Counted from the stretch's first letter, positions 36,277-48,480 are shown. The stretch: 64,000 nt of DNA from Bolinopsis microptera (GCF_026151205.1 NC_087073.1:5477001-5541000), one strand, 5' to 3'. A program made the numbers and translations. The notes: generated from the sequence alone by a model not told the origin.

Positions 36277-37548
36277 TTAAATAATATTCAAAGCATGTAG
36301 TTGTTGATGCTTTTTGAGAAAACTTTTATGGGTTGTCTCAAAGGCACATTCAAGGCATTTCCAAGGTTTATTCCCACTATGATACACTTTAACATGCCTT
36401 TTTAAGTAGTATGGAGAGTTAGATTCATAGTTACAGTCCTTGCATTTCCAAACGCTTTCATCAGGATGGTGATCTTGTGTGTGCTTGGCAATACTCCTCA
36501 TTAAACCACAAGAGTAGCTGCACATCGGACATTTGTAATACTTCTCCCGGTGGTGAATGTAAATGTGCTGATGAAATAGGGGCTGACTGAATGTACCGTA
36601 ATTGCATAAGCTGCAAACTAAAGGGTCTTTGGATTCGTGAAGCTTCTTGTGGTATTCAATATTTGTACGATCTACTGTAGAGAAACTGCACTGTTTACAT
36701 TGGTATAATTCCATACGTTGTTCTCCTTTTGAAGTATGGAAGAATGAACAGGAAAAAGAGCTTAGGTTCGTGTCGAATATACTGAGTTCAGGTTGTTTTT
36801 GTATTCTTTTTTGATCCGGCTGAAGATCCGGCTGAATATCATCATTACCGTCTCGTGATGCTAACCGTTTGCGACTGGACTGTTCATTCTGATCCTCAGT
36901 GTTGTTATCTGATCGTATGTTAGTTTGGAGGTTCATGAATTTCTGAATTTGTTCATCTGATGCTGGAGTGACAGAGGGAGGACAATCTTCAGGAACTATA
37001 CTGAAAGAATTGTTTATTTTGATAAACAATTGTTTATTTTGATAATCAGGGCTGAATGATTTGTCGGTGGATTCTGATTTTATTTCAGGTTGGAAACTCA
37101 TGAACTTCTTAATTTGTTCCTCAGAAGCTAGAGTAACAAAAGGGGAACAATCTTCCGGAACTTTACTGCTCTGACACAGTTGCTGATCGGGAGAGTTTTG
37201 AGGCGGCAAACTTCCATTGGTATCAGTATCATTGGGTACTGAACTGTAACATTCTTTAATAGTCAATACATGACTGGCCTGAATTACACTGGTACTATCC
37301 GAACCATATGTGCAATTTTCATTCCCCACTGTCTGGTGCGATTTATATTTATCTGCACTGATCAATAATTCATGATTCAGTTTTTGCGAACCTTCCCCAG
37401 TCACCTGATTTTGAATACCATCCACAGAAAGGAAATATTTGAGAAGCTGATCAGTCGCTGATAAGACATTCTCCAAATATGTTGCCGAAGATTCAGTTTT
37501 AAATAAACCGCCAGGTTCTTGCTTTGTAGATTCGTTGCTCTTGTACAT
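36277..37548 (-). CDS. C2H2 zinc-finger protein with duplicated VPE-SVTP motif
   Basis: A single open exon of 423 aa. Five adjacent C2H2 fingers occupy about residues 280-420 (YQCKQCSFSTVDRTNIEYHK, LVCSLC, YKCPMC, WKCKDC, WKCLEC, each followed by the H-x3-5-H pair). They resemble the REST/ZNF-type CxxCxYxS fingers that bind DNA. The N-terminal 270 residues look disordered. They contain two copies of a motif, VPEDCSPFVTLASEEQIKKF at about 130 and VPEDCPPSVTPASDEQIQKF at about 185. The same motif is in the KMT5A N-terminus. The first copy is followed by a sumoylation-like IKSE. The gene is probably a sequence-specific transcription factor; an orthologue could not be named. A short 5' exon may exist. 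Confidence 0.8.
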   Translation of the reverse strand: MYKSNESTKQEPGGLFKTESSATYLENVLSATDQLLKYFLSVDGIQNQVTGEGSQKLNHELLISADKYKSHQTVGNENCTYGSDSTSVIQASHVLTIKECYSSVPNDTDTNGSLPPQNSPDQQLCQSSKVPEDCSPFVTLASEEQIKKFMSFQPEIKSESTDKSFSPDYQNKQLFIKINNSFSIVPEDCPPSVTPASDEQIQKFMNLQTNIRSDNNTEDQNEQSSRKRLASRDGNDDIQPDLQPDQKRIQKQPELSIFDTNLSSFSCSFFHTSKGEQRMELYQCKQCSFSTVDRTNIEYHKKLHESKDPLVCSLCNYGTFSQPLFHQHIYIHHREKYYKCPMCSYSCGLMRSIAKHTQDHHPDESVWKCKDCNYESNSPYYLKRHVKVYHSGNKPWKCLECAFETTHKSFLKKHQQLHALNII

Positions 37549-38441
37549 ACTTGAGTGTCACCACTAGTAATTGGCAAACTTAAAGATTAGGTTTTAGAAT
37601 GAGGTCGGGTAAGTTTGCTAAGAAATTACGTCACAATTACGTCACATAGAATTGTGATGTGAAATTGTACCTGCCTAGGTTAATGAAGCTATTAAGCAAA
37701 CAATACAATAGGCCAAAAGTCCGCTCTCATACAATTATTAGTCGTCTTTTACATAAATTTTTTCCGGGTAAAATTGTGATACTATCAACAACATTTACTG
37801 ACCTATATTATAGTTAATAGTATATACTACTATAATATATTATAGTATATGATATATTATAGTACTACTACACTATATAAGTTAGAAAAAAAGGAGAGAA
37901 AAAAAACTCTGAAATGAGCGGTATTCCGCGCTAATACACCAATCAGTATCCAGTACGTGGCTAGAATACTGGTAACAAGGCAAACCATCTAGATCTGTGC
38001 AGAATACAAGAGCCTAAGGAGTTAGTTTCTAGAATACACATCATGATGTAAGGTTACATTGTACCCCGTTACATTGTAAGGTTGAGCCTGAGGTTTACAA
38101 TGGGGCAGTGCAGACGGGGTGACTGTTCCAACTTGTAGTACGTGGTTGTTAACCACATACACTCTTTTCGGTGTTTAATTAACGAGGTCTTAATCCCCAA
38201 CAAAGGGATCCATTACGCTATTATGGTGTTTATGAATATTTAAGTAGGCGTAGATGGTAGACGCCATGAGAAGCGAGTAAAGACTCACAACTGTGTGATA
38301 TGCAAAAAGGTAATTTAAATAATTGAAATTTAACTGTTGTACAAATAATGTTAAAACACAATACATATGTCATAATAATCCGTTATCGTAAAAATAAAAA
38401 ATGTCATAATTACTTCAACATTTCACAATCATTACACAAAC
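37549..38441. other. Intergenic between ANAPC5 and the zinc-finger gene
   Basis: No exon recognised. At 37795-37875 there is a TATAGTA/TACTATA-rich palindromic AT block. A TACATTGTAAGGTTGAGCC region near 38050 carries short direct repeats. Confidence 0.5.
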
Positions 38442-41400
38442 CTACAAAGGATCATGGACGGTCAGATTCTGATGAAAATTTCTGAATTTTTTAGCACATT
38501 TGTTTCGATCGTCCCTGAGACCAAATTCGTCATATAGCCTGGCTAAAAAATAGAACACCTCGCCGACATGGCGTGCGTGAGTCAACGCCAGAAAACCGTC
38601 CAGCGATAACTTTAAATGGTTCTCTAAGTTCTGAAATGTTTGATATCTACGATCCTTTGAACAAGTGGCTAACTTAGCTTGAACGTACAAGAACCGTGCG
38701 GTCGACTGGGTATAGGTGCTATTTGACGACATCGCAAGAACAAAAACTGATTCGATGGTAAGAAGGGCCTGCTCAAACAGTTCCAGTAATATCTGAGCTT
38801 CAGTTAATAACAGATGGGCGTTAACCAGGTGCTCCTGCAAATTGTACGTCTTGGAGTACAGGATGAGATTCAAGAGTTTCTGCACCGCCTGACTAGGTGA
38901 TGAGGGTAAGTCCACTTTAGCTGAGTTGTACATGACACGTGCCTTGAGCTCCTCACGTGTGATATACACATCCCCATCCCCCTCTACCGTATCATCAGTG
39001 CTTGTGAGTGCAGTGTAAGTGCTGGCTGATATGGATCTGATGAGCGCTTCCTCGCTGTCAGTCTTCTGTCGAGCTGCTCGCTTGTGGGTGAGGTGGATAC
39101 TGTTCAGAGTTAGGTAGAGCAGTTGTCTGTGTGATGACAAACAGGGTAATAGAGATAGTGCGAAGTTCAAAAGTTCGGAGCAGGAGACAGGAGCTGCTGG
39201 AGACTGGGATAGAGCGAGGGCTAGGTTGCACAGTGCCGCACAGAGTGCTGTTGTGTCGTTTGAGAGGGTGATCATGTGACCATCTTTTAGCCAGTCAGGG
39301 CAGAGCTGGAGGACGATGAAGAAGGGGTGTAGTTCGCTGAGGAGACTGTTTCCATACCACCTAAATGCAATCGTCAATAATTCCAGGAAATGCATTTTTA
39401 ATCATATCATAATATGGAACAAAATTGTTTTCGGGGATGGGTATGACATCAAGTTTATTATGAAAAATCATTAAAAACATTTAAAACAAAACATGACAGA
39501 CTATTCCTAATATTTACCTGAAGACCTGAGTAGCATTAGTGTGGTACTGAGCCCGGGAAGTAATGGGTGCTATCACACTCATGTACTTTAATACCTCTTC
39601 TGATTTCTCCCCGTTCTTGCACATGGACTCCAAGGTGTGGATGTGTCCGACTATCTAAATCAGTCGATATTGCACATACTCAAATTATATCATCAACTTA
39701 TTAAAACACTATAGATCTATTACATTTATTGAGTATTATGTAACGTGATGAAAATGTTTTAAATCGGAAAAGCCACTCCAAACCCTGGCTACTTAAGGGG
39801 AGATACACCAAAACCGTTTTTGCTCCGAACATCGATTTTATTTTATATTATTTTTAAATAGACAAAAAGAATAAGATTGTACACCTTCAAAAATTTAAAA
39901 AAATATTCCCTCATCGAGAAAAAAAATGTTTTTCTTCTTCGAAAATTTTTAAAATTTGGAGAAGTCTGTCACTGTAATACCGATAGTTCGGCCATTTTAA
40001 AAGTTTTTTGGCTGATTTTTTTACTGAACATTACTTACACTCCGTACTAGAAGCCATTGAAAGGATTATATAATTGAACAATAAATAACCAAGTTACAGA
40101 CCGAACAAGGTGAAAAAAGAAAAATTGGGATTTTTACCTACCACCAAAGTTGTACATTTCACCACCCGCCCAGGTCATCAGATATCGCTTCAAAAATTCT
40201 TGTGAGTGTAGTTGATGATCATGGCAAGCTTTTTGGAACCGGATTTCTCTCAATTTTGAGTTTTAAGCTATACAATGTGGCCTCAAACGACTTAGTAAAA
40301 TTCATCGTAAAAAAGGGCAAAAAAGGCAGATTTAAGGCTTAAAATGCCTATAACTCAAAAAGTATCAGTTTTTTTTGAAATAATTTTTACAGGATCGTAA
40401 TCAGCTTGGTAAGACGAATCTTTTAGTACGACATTTATAATATTCAAAGCCACAAAATTTGTAAAAAAATGTGTATAATTTGTACAAAATTTATACAAGG
40501 GGGGACCCTTGTGTTCGAGCTAGAAAATTATTTAAGACAATTTGTCTTCTAAAAGCACCTATTTGGTACTAAAAGATTCGTCTTACCAAGCTGATTACGA
40601 TCCTGTAAAAATTATTTCAAAAAAAAAACTGATACTTTTTGAGTTATAGGCATTTTAAGCCTTAAATCTGCCTTTTTTGCCCTTTTTTACGATGAATTTT
40701 ACTAAGTCGTTTGAGGCCACATTGTATAGCTTAAAACTCAAAATTGAGAGAAATCCGGTTCCAAAAAGCTTGCCATGATCATCAACTACACTCACAAGAA
40801 TTTTTGAAGCGATATCTGATGACCTGGGCGGGTGGTGAAATGTACAACTTTGGTGGTAGGCAAAAATCCCAATTTTTCTTTTTTCACCTTGTTCGGTCTG
40901 TAACTTGGTTATTTATTGTTCAATTATATAATCCTTTCAATGGCTTCTAGTACGGAGTGTAAGTAATGTTCAGTAAAAAAATCAGCCAAAAAACGTTTAA
41001 AATGGCCGAACTATCGGTATTACAGTGACAGACTTCTCCAAATTTTAAAAATTTTCGAAAAAGAAAAATATTTTTTTTCTCGATGAGGGAATATTTTTAA
41101 AAATTTTTGAAGGTGTACAATCTTATTCTTTTTGTCTATTTAAAAATAATATAAAATAAAATCGATGTTCGGAGCAAAAACGGTTTTGGTGTATCTCCCC
41201 TTAAATCATATGAGCAAATCATATGAGTCAAATTTACTGTCCAAGTCTTGAGATTATATCTGGAATTGATGGCAAAAAAACTTTCAGGACAAATAGCGAA
41301 TAGCGGTGATATATTATACACTCGAATAACACAACCGACAAGCCTAACAAGGCACGAACAAAAATACCTCCAGCTCAGAGGGGACGGCGTCAGAGTCTTT

Positions 41401-42886
41401 TGATAAAGTTGGTCGAGTTATAGGGGCCCCTTGTAGGTAACTAGTCCACGCAATACATTGGGACAGACACGACTCTTCACCCAACAACTGACCAAGATGT
41501 ATTGATTCCTGGTGTGGGGTACTGGTTAGTTGGAATGTCAAGTAAAATAAAACATTGTAGAAACAGCCAATTCAGAGGATTGAAGGAATTCTAAGCCACC
41601 TGAATGGTGATCTAATAAATTGAAAGTTAAACCCTTTATTCCCTGCATACTACCGGCTTTCTAGAACTAAATGCAATATTTTCTAAACATTTACATGTAA
41701 TTTGATATGCGGAATAATTTAGAAATCGAGCCATCAAATACGTGGCATTAATTTAAACAAAGTATTCCACAGATTTTGTTACATAATTGATAAATTTACC
41801 AACCTTGAGGTACTGCATTGCGAGATCGTTATGTTGGAACATGGTGTGCATTGCTGCGAGACTGAGAGCAGAAAAGGGGCGTATATTTTTGATTTCATCT
41901 CTGGAGTTCATCATCATGGTGAAATATTGATGGAGATGTTTCTTAGCAAGATTGTATTCCTTTACTGATAAATAGTTCAAGTACTGAAGAATCTCAGCCT
42001 GTTGGATTCTCTTTTCATTCGACCCACTACACGGCATTACACGGCACATCTCATGAATCTCTGCATTTGATCGATCAAGAGACAAGCTGCTTTGAAACTT
42101 GGCAACTTCACGACAAAACACTGCTTCTTGCTGTTTCGTTGAGATTAAAGGAAAGACTTTGTCCTTATTCTCAATATATGTCTTTAAGTCCTGAAAATAA
42201 TAAACTTTTGTCAATCTAATCGACTAATCGAGCAATCTGATAAAGTCTGAGAAGGAATAAATAATAATCATTCGAGTTGTAACTAACGAGAATTTCGTAC
42301 CTGAAGAAACATGGAGAGCTGCTCAAAAGATGCCAACTCGAAGGAAATTATCATATGTCTTAAAAAGAGGCCGAAAGGGCTGTTAGGTTTGATAGGTTCC
42401 TCAGGGTTCATCATCAGTGCGTGGGTGGATCCTAGATTACCTAGCAGCTTTTTCAGAACCACTGAAATGTTATCACACGTAAGGGAATTGGAGCAGAGTA
42501 AACATTTTAGCGTGATTATACAAATCTCAGAAAGGGCTATTCCACTTGACGCTGTTAAAACCGAAAATAGGCTTGGAATTTTCAAGTCGAGTCAAATGAA
42601 TTCACTTACCTATCGAAGCATTCTTGAAAACTCGCTCGAGATAATCCAGAAATTCTCCTCCCAGTTCACCGTCATCAAGATCATTCAGTAGAGCTATGAG
42701 CTGGTTTAAGGACAAATTCTTGAACTTAATACATTCCAATAAAATAACCCCGAGTTTAAATTTAGTTCTGTACGGTTCTGCAAAGTAATGATTAACTAGC
42801 AGGACCAAACCAACATTGTACGGCGTCAGCGTCGACATGCCCTCCATGAACCATATTGGGGGCTCCCTGCTGCTTATCATTGACAT
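38442..42886 (-). CDS. ANAPC5: Anaphase-promoting complex subunit 5
   Basis: Six exons (42610-42886, 42301-42461, 41804-42190, 41368-41508, 39518-39654, 38442-39360) sum to 2022 nt, 673 aa, against about 755 in human. The sequence is very divergent but collinear with APC5: TPYNVGLVLLVN near the N-terminus, FGLFLRHMIISFELASFEQL, EILQYLNYLSVKEYNLAKKHL, SALSLAAMHTMFQHNDLAMQ, ESCLSQCIAW, and the C-terminal ARLYDEFGLRDDRNKC plus KFRNFHQNL. APC5 is a TPR scaffold in the platform of the APC/C ubiquitin ligase that drives mitotic exit. The ATG is three bases after CATCCTTTAG. Intron 4 holds a 1.4-kb foldback element. The extreme N-terminus is short and could be extended by an undetected upstream exon. 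Confidence 0.88.
39797..41200. mobile_element. TTAA-flanked foldback element in ANAPC5 intron 4
   Basis: A 1.4-kb near-perfect inverted repeat. The left arm, about 39797-40428, and right arm, about 40570-41200, differ at only a handful of positions; the central loop is about 140 bp. The ends read TTAAGGGGAGATACACCAAA and the exact inverse, each bounded by TTAA, the piggyBac-type target. No transposase is encoded. The high arm identity implies recent insertion or gene conversion. Transcribed within the intron it would form a long double-stranded RNA. Confidence 0.88.
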
Positions 42887-43410
42887 CACCTAAAGGATGA
42901 TGAAAGTTTAATCAGTGGAATTTTCTTATATAATAAAGAAATCGTGTTTTGTTTACAGACTTGCTGTCGTTCTTGACGCATGATTCTGGCGCCACCAATG
43001 GGACTTCTGATAAACTAAAAGCGCGCGCGCTTGATCACGTGACTTTAAACTGACAAGAATTGTTTGTTACCTTTGCGAAGCTCCGCGCCTACCAAACTAT
43101 GATGTTTGAAGTTGGACCACTTTTAAAATGGCAAATAAAACACCTTTAGTTACAACAGCCAACGGGTTGCCGCATAACAAACTGAACGAAATAAAAACTA
43201 GAATATTAGTAAACATCATAACCTAGTAAAAACCAAGAAAGCTTTAAAAATACAGAAACAACTCTTAATTTCGAAAATTGGGAAGATCAAATACCTGACT
43301 AGAGAAATAGCAGAGAAATCCAAAAAATGTATAAACAATTTAATACTGAATAGATTATAGATAGAGATATTCTAGGCTCCAATAGCGTATAAAACAAATC
43401 AAGACTGCAA
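42887..43410. other. Intergenic between VKORC1 and ANAPC5
   Basis: A 525-bp gap on the minus-strand cluster, with a GCGCGCGCGC tract and a TCACGTGA palindrome near 43020-43040. Both flanking genes read in the same direction. Confidence 0.5.
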
Positions 43411-44197
43411 TCAGTCGTTCTTTTCAGCGATTTTACGTCGTTCATCCAAAGCAGAGAAATAGTTTTCAAAAGCAGGGGCTGCCAAGCCAAAGTTAACAGC
43501 GTATGTGGCTAGACACACAAGACATAGGTCGATTAAGACAAAAGCCAAGATGTAAGCGAGGTACAGGGACATGACAAGGGAGGAGGCACTTAGAGTGAAC
43601 TTCAACTGTATAACAATGAACTTCTGAGCGACCGAATCTGAAAGTATAACGGAGGGTGATAAGTGTTGTAACAATTTCGCGTAGAAATTTTTCTGACCAT
43701 TTATCAAAGGGTCAAAAGTGATTCAGAAAACTTTACAAACATTATCAATGACATCAACCTTTCCAAATATAAACATTACTTGCAAGCGTGCAAACACTTA
43801 CCAAGCGTAAGGTAGAAAAGGAAAAATACAATTCCAAATAAGCAGTTTGGTTGATTAAGAGGACTCTCATCACCAAGCAATGGACCTATAATTCCGAACC
43901 CTTTAGCATACCTGGGATGAAAACGAAATATAAGCGACAATTAGTAGTTTACCTATAGTATAGGGGCAATTCACAATATCAAGGTCATCGAAGCAAATCT
44001 AATTTAAGTTTTGAAATTCTAAAGCACTATCAAATGAATACTTACTTTGACGATAAAACTCTGGAGCAGCTGGCATATTGATGTAGATCACAGAAAGCCA
44101 GGTAGTTTGACCGGGTGGAAACTTGATGTTCGATCCAAAGTGCGTATACAGATATCATCAACCCCACCACACATCCTAATTTTACATAGACCCCCAT
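43411..44197 (-). CDS. VKORC1: Vitamin K epoxide reductase
   Basis: Three exons (44046-44197, 43802-43911, 43411-43637) sum to 489 nt, 162 aa, nearly the human length of 163. This ER membrane enzyme reduces vitamin K epoxide and quinone using a thiol relay. All four key cysteines are visible: the loop pair in AFCDLHQYASCSRVLSS and the active-site CxxC in FVLIDLCLVCLATYAVN. The luminal segment GFGIIGPLLGDESPLNQPN carries the conserved LNQ-N pattern. Four TM helices are expected. The C-terminus is lysine-rich, consistent with ER retention, though the last residues are EKND. The ATG directly follows TTCTGTCCTAG, an acceptor-like site. Gamma-carboxylation in invertebrates serves proteins other than clotting factors. 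Confidence 0.95.
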
Positions 44198-44929
44198 CTA
44201 GGACAGAATGTTGTTCGTTATTTAAAGCGTCTATCAAAATGTGCTCGAAAGTACGAATTGTAATTTTATTAGAATTTTCGAACTTCAGGTTTCATCCTAG
44301 TTTTTGAACCGACTGGTGCAGTCAAGGAGGTGGTCCACAGACTGCACTCTGACCGTGAACATGCCTACTTTTAAACTTGTAAGTAGGATCAATAGTCAGG
44401 TAAGACTTGGGCCCTTGCAATTAACATCATGTAAATATTCTCTTATCCGACAAATACAAACAACTCAAAAGTAGGTTAAAAATTATCAAATTACCTCAAT
44501 ATATCTAAATTCTCATATCATAAGCATACCAAGTATTTATGATAATTACTATAAAATTGATCCAATAACAACATAGTAATACATTCAACTATTCAATAAA
44601 AATGTACACAGTTGCGTGTGCAAAAGATATTGGCCGTCGAATGATATTGGATTCATTAATAAAGAGGAAGTTACTGTTTCGATTAAGCATTTTATATTAT
44701 GGCTATCAATCAACAAATATTCATATTACGTTAGCTTAATTTTCATTGAAATTTATCGTACAAAAGTTAAATATCCATCACACGTAATTCCTCTGAAAAC
44801 TAAAACGGTAGCCAAGTGTCTATTGTCTTCTTTGCGACTCGATGCGCATTCTTTCGAATTGAAGTTATCAAGCGTCGGCAACAATACATCTTGATCCAGC
44901 GACACAGTAGAACGATCTAAAATATTCTA
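44198..44929. other. Intergenic between the INO80E-like gene and VKORC1
   Basis: AT-rich, 730 bp, with no coding exon recognised. It is expected to contain the 3' UTR of the upstream gene and the VKORC1 acceptor/leader region. Confidence 0.45.
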
Positions 44930-47900
44930 TCAGCTCACATCCTCCATACCCTCCAATGAAGCGTCTAATCCGGCTAGTAGTTCTGGAGGCAGCTCCCCCA
45001 GATCTGGTGGTTTAGCAGGACCCCCAGATGTCGGCTGTTCTGGAGCCTTCTCTGGCTCCTTCTTTGAAGGGACACTAGGAGGGTGGTTTGAGCTCGTAAC
45101 AGCAGCAGCCATGGCAGATTTTTGTTGTTGCTGAGCTTGCTGAATTTGTTGAGCTTGCTGTTGTGCTTGCGCTTGCTGTTTGGCTTGCTGTTGCGCTTGT
45201 TGTTGCGCTTGTTGTTGTGCTTGTTGTTGTGCCTGTTGTTGTTGTTGTGCTTGCGCTTGTTGGGCCTGTTGCTGTGCCTGTTGTTGTGCTTGCTGTTGAG
45301 CCTGTTGCTGTGGAATGTTCAACGGGAATCTGGGAGAAGCACTGAGTCCCATGTTGGCGTAATGTTGGTTCTGTGCAAGTCTGGCAGCCTGTTGATGCTG
45401 AGCTATCTTCTGCTGTTGAGCAGCTGCTGCTAACTGGAGCTGGAACTGTCTTTGTTGCTGTGCCTGCAAATGTGCCAGCTGTTTAGGAGTGAGCTGCTGG
45501 TGAAGCTGATGCTGGGACAGCGGTATCTGATGAGACTGCGAGCTCGGCATCTGATGTCCTTGAGTATTTGGGTTGTGAGCTTTTTGAGCTTGACTGGCAG
45601 GTAATTGAGGAGGCTGCATCTGACTTTGCGAGGTGGCATTTCTTGAGTTCATGGCCTGAGCTTGAAGTACTTGTTGAGTGTGGGACACAGGTGAAGGTTG
45701 TTGTTGTGTAACTTGCAAGGGATGCGCACCTGGAGGGAACTGTTGAAGACGTGGACTGGTTATTTGAGGTCGGTGCTGGCCTGCTGAAATAGGACCTGAA
45801 TTGTGGCGCTGCTGGTGACTCATATTCTGATTCACATTGTTTGGCCCGCTAGACTGCTGATTCAGGGAAACCGGGACAATGGGTTGTCTGTTTGAATGAG
45901 TTCCCTCAGACTTTTGAGTTGAGGGCGATTGTTTACGACTGCTTGATTTATGTTGCTGATTTGAGTGCTGCTGTGAATTGTTGGATCCTTGCTTCGGTTG
46001 GCTAGGAGTTGAATGGCTTGAGCTGCTGCTAGGTTGTGTTAGCATTGGTTGCACAGGCATAGAACTCGGATGATTAGCAGATGTATTCTGTGAATTCACT
46101 TGAATCTGATGCATCTGTTGTTGTTGATTAGAATTAGACTTCTGGCTCGAGCTACTTGACTTCTGACTTGGAGAATGTTTAGGAGTCGAAGTGGCTTGTG
46201 GTTGAGTTACCTCTGGTGCAGAAGGAGCGTTACTGTTAGAAGCCGGAGGTTTGCTCTTTGGTTCAGGCTGTTGCTCTTTTGAAGCAGAAGGAGGCAGCAT
46301 GTTTTGGTTACCAGACTGGGTTGGATTACCAGGTTGAGCTGGCGGCTGAGCTGGTACACCACTAGGACCGGCAGCAGAAGAAGTTGGCACATTTGCACCT
46401 TGGTGGAGTTGCTGTGCTCTTTGTTGCTGCTGTTGGTAATGCTGAGCTTGCTGTTGCTGAAACTGCTGAAACTGCTGTTGCTGAGCATAGTATTCTTTGG
46501 GATTCTGAAACATCATCCGTTTCATCTGAAGCTGGTACTGCTGCATCTGAAGGTGTTGCATCTGAGGGTTTTGAGGGAACATGTGAGGAGGTCGAGGGAA
46601 GTTTTGAGGAGGAACTGAAGCATTTGGTGGTCGGTTATAGTTCATATGAGTAGAATGGAGCATGCCTTGTGACATCATCCCATCGTTAGAGTTATTTGGG
46701 GTGGGGTGAGGAGATTGTGAGGTCAGGGAAGCAGGAGAAGATGCCAGAGTTGATGATGGCGTGTGAGGGTTAGGCGAATTTAACACGATGTTATCAGGTT
46801 CACCGGCATTTTGTTGCTTTTTCTTTTTGTTCAACATCCTTCTATGTGCACCACACAGTTTTGTTTTTGACTTTTTCGTAATCTCAGTAGTACACTGAAC
46901 TCCGTTTTCAACATGAGAGCAGAATGAAACCGAGGGCTCTTCCTGACTAACCGACGGTAATCTGGTGATCTGTTTGGAACCAGGACCGATATTAGACTCT
47001 GATGATGGGAAAGGGATCTTCCTGGGCAGTGCTTGTTTTCCTGTGTCGTTCGAACTTGCTTTTCTTGACCGAGGGCTATTCTTGGGACTGCTGGTAGTAG
47101 TTGTGAGGGTCGCTGTGTGAGCTGGACTGGGGAAGGTCGCATTTGTTGGACTGGGTACTGTCGGACTGTGGTTTGGTCGGGGACTTTCGTTGTTTGGGCT
47201 CTGAAAATTTATGAGGTCAGTTAAAGAATGATTTTCTTTTTTTCGTGGGTTTTAAACGAGTTTCCGATTAAAATTAAAATTTCAAAATTATGAAATTTGA
47301 GAACTAAAAACAGGTGCGATCAATACAACGCGAACGAAACCTACCATCTGGAACATGAAACATAATAGCACAATTTAAATTCACCTGCATCATGATGCCT
47401 CTGGGTGAAGGCATGGTGATGGAAGCCGGAGTGTGGCCCGGTGTTACAGCCAGCACGTTTGGTCGTTTGAAGGAGGGAGGTGCAGGAGAGAAGCCTTGTC
47501 TACTCTTGTCTCGCTTAGTTTAGCCTCGTCATCTGAGTCTGACTCGCTTGTAACTCCTTCGTACTTCATCAGTCGTTCTAGCAGGAAGTTCTTATCTCTT
47601 GTCACCTGTCAGGATACATATTATTATAACATTACTGACGACTGTTCTTGTTGGGAAACACTTAGCAGCAATTTTAAGTCACAATTACTAAGTTTGCAAG
47701 CTCTGAAAAGACCATCTGTGTGTACTGTATACTATCGATTTCCCGTCAGTGATAAGTAAAGATGCACAGTGGAAAATCTGGGTTTAAGCGACTACAGACC
47801 CGGCCTCTTATAATAATTTTGGAATTTTCCGCCAGGATATAATTGCCAATTCGTCAAATAATTTTCTCGCTAAAATCTAACCTGAAGCATCTTTTTCTGA

Positions 47901-48157
47901 GCCTGGCGTAGTTCATCCTGGTATGTCTGGTTCTCGTACAACAGAAAGTGTAACTTCCTCTGAAAGCATCGTTAATGTCAATGAGTGAAACCAAATCTAC
48001 TCAAAAAATTGTTAAATCGAGACTGGGTTATAATAATTATAACGATAAAATCAATAAGATAATGTGATTGTGTGACACCAGGAGAACGTACCTTTAGTTC
48101 TTTATACTTGTCAAAATAGTTGGGCTCCGCGGGCTCTTCATCCTCCAAATCATCCAT
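44930..48157 (-). CDS. INO80E: INO80 complex subunit E-like protein with INO80D-type zinc finger and Gln-rich tail
   Basis: Four exons: 48092-48157, 47882-47959, 47385-47605 and 44930-47200. The N-terminus matches INO80E: NYFDKYKELKRKLHFLLYE, DELRQAQKKMLQ, TRDKNFLLERLMKYEGV, then an acidic DSDDE patch. Exon 4, in frame with the end of exon 3, encodes a Ser/Pro-rich linker. Next comes a Cys-Cys-Cys-His motif (FCSHVENGVQC, KLCGAHRRML) closely resembling the second zf-C3Hc3H finger of INO80D, then about 600 residues of Gln/Ser/Pro-rich, partly polyglutamine sequence ending in an acidic PPELLAGLDASLEGMED. Exon 3 is 221 nt although both neighbours are phase 0; one base is missing near 47518 (a run of three A on the coding strand), so the frame breaks and hits TAA at 47444-47446. 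The likely product is about 878 aa. It should act in the INO80 nucleosome-remodelling complex. Confidence 0.82.
47513..47526 (-). other. One-base frame break in INO80E-like exon 3
   Basis: Upstream frame reads ...DSDDEAKLSE and ends at a stop; the downstream frame (KRDKSRQGFSPAPPSFKRP) is open through the rest of the exon and matches exon 4's frame. Restoring one base in the AAA run would make the exon a multiple of three. Confidence 0.7.
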
Positions 48158-48480
48158 ACTTGTGCCAGCTAAACGGACATCCTGATTTATATTTGATTGA
48201 TCAGTATTGAAAATAAGGTTATATGCAATAGAGTTCAGCAAGAGTAGAGAACTGGTAAAGATGTAATCAATGCAGACGAACATATAGTAACCAATCAAAC
48301 ATCACAATTTAACAAAACGCAGTTAAAATCATGGTAATCGTTCGTTCAGCTAGGATAATAGACAGAAACACATCATGGGTAAAAATAAAATAAATTATTG
48401 GATTCTTAGAGAATAACATTTGAATAAAAGCTACTCAGTGACTTAATAAATTATCTGTCCGTCGACCCAGTCACACGAAA

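Noticed and set aside
45122..46653. Leucine- and valine-rich frames antisense to the Gln-rich exon
   Set aside because: Antisense reading of CAG/CAA repeats gives poly-Leu or poly-Val; no independent support.
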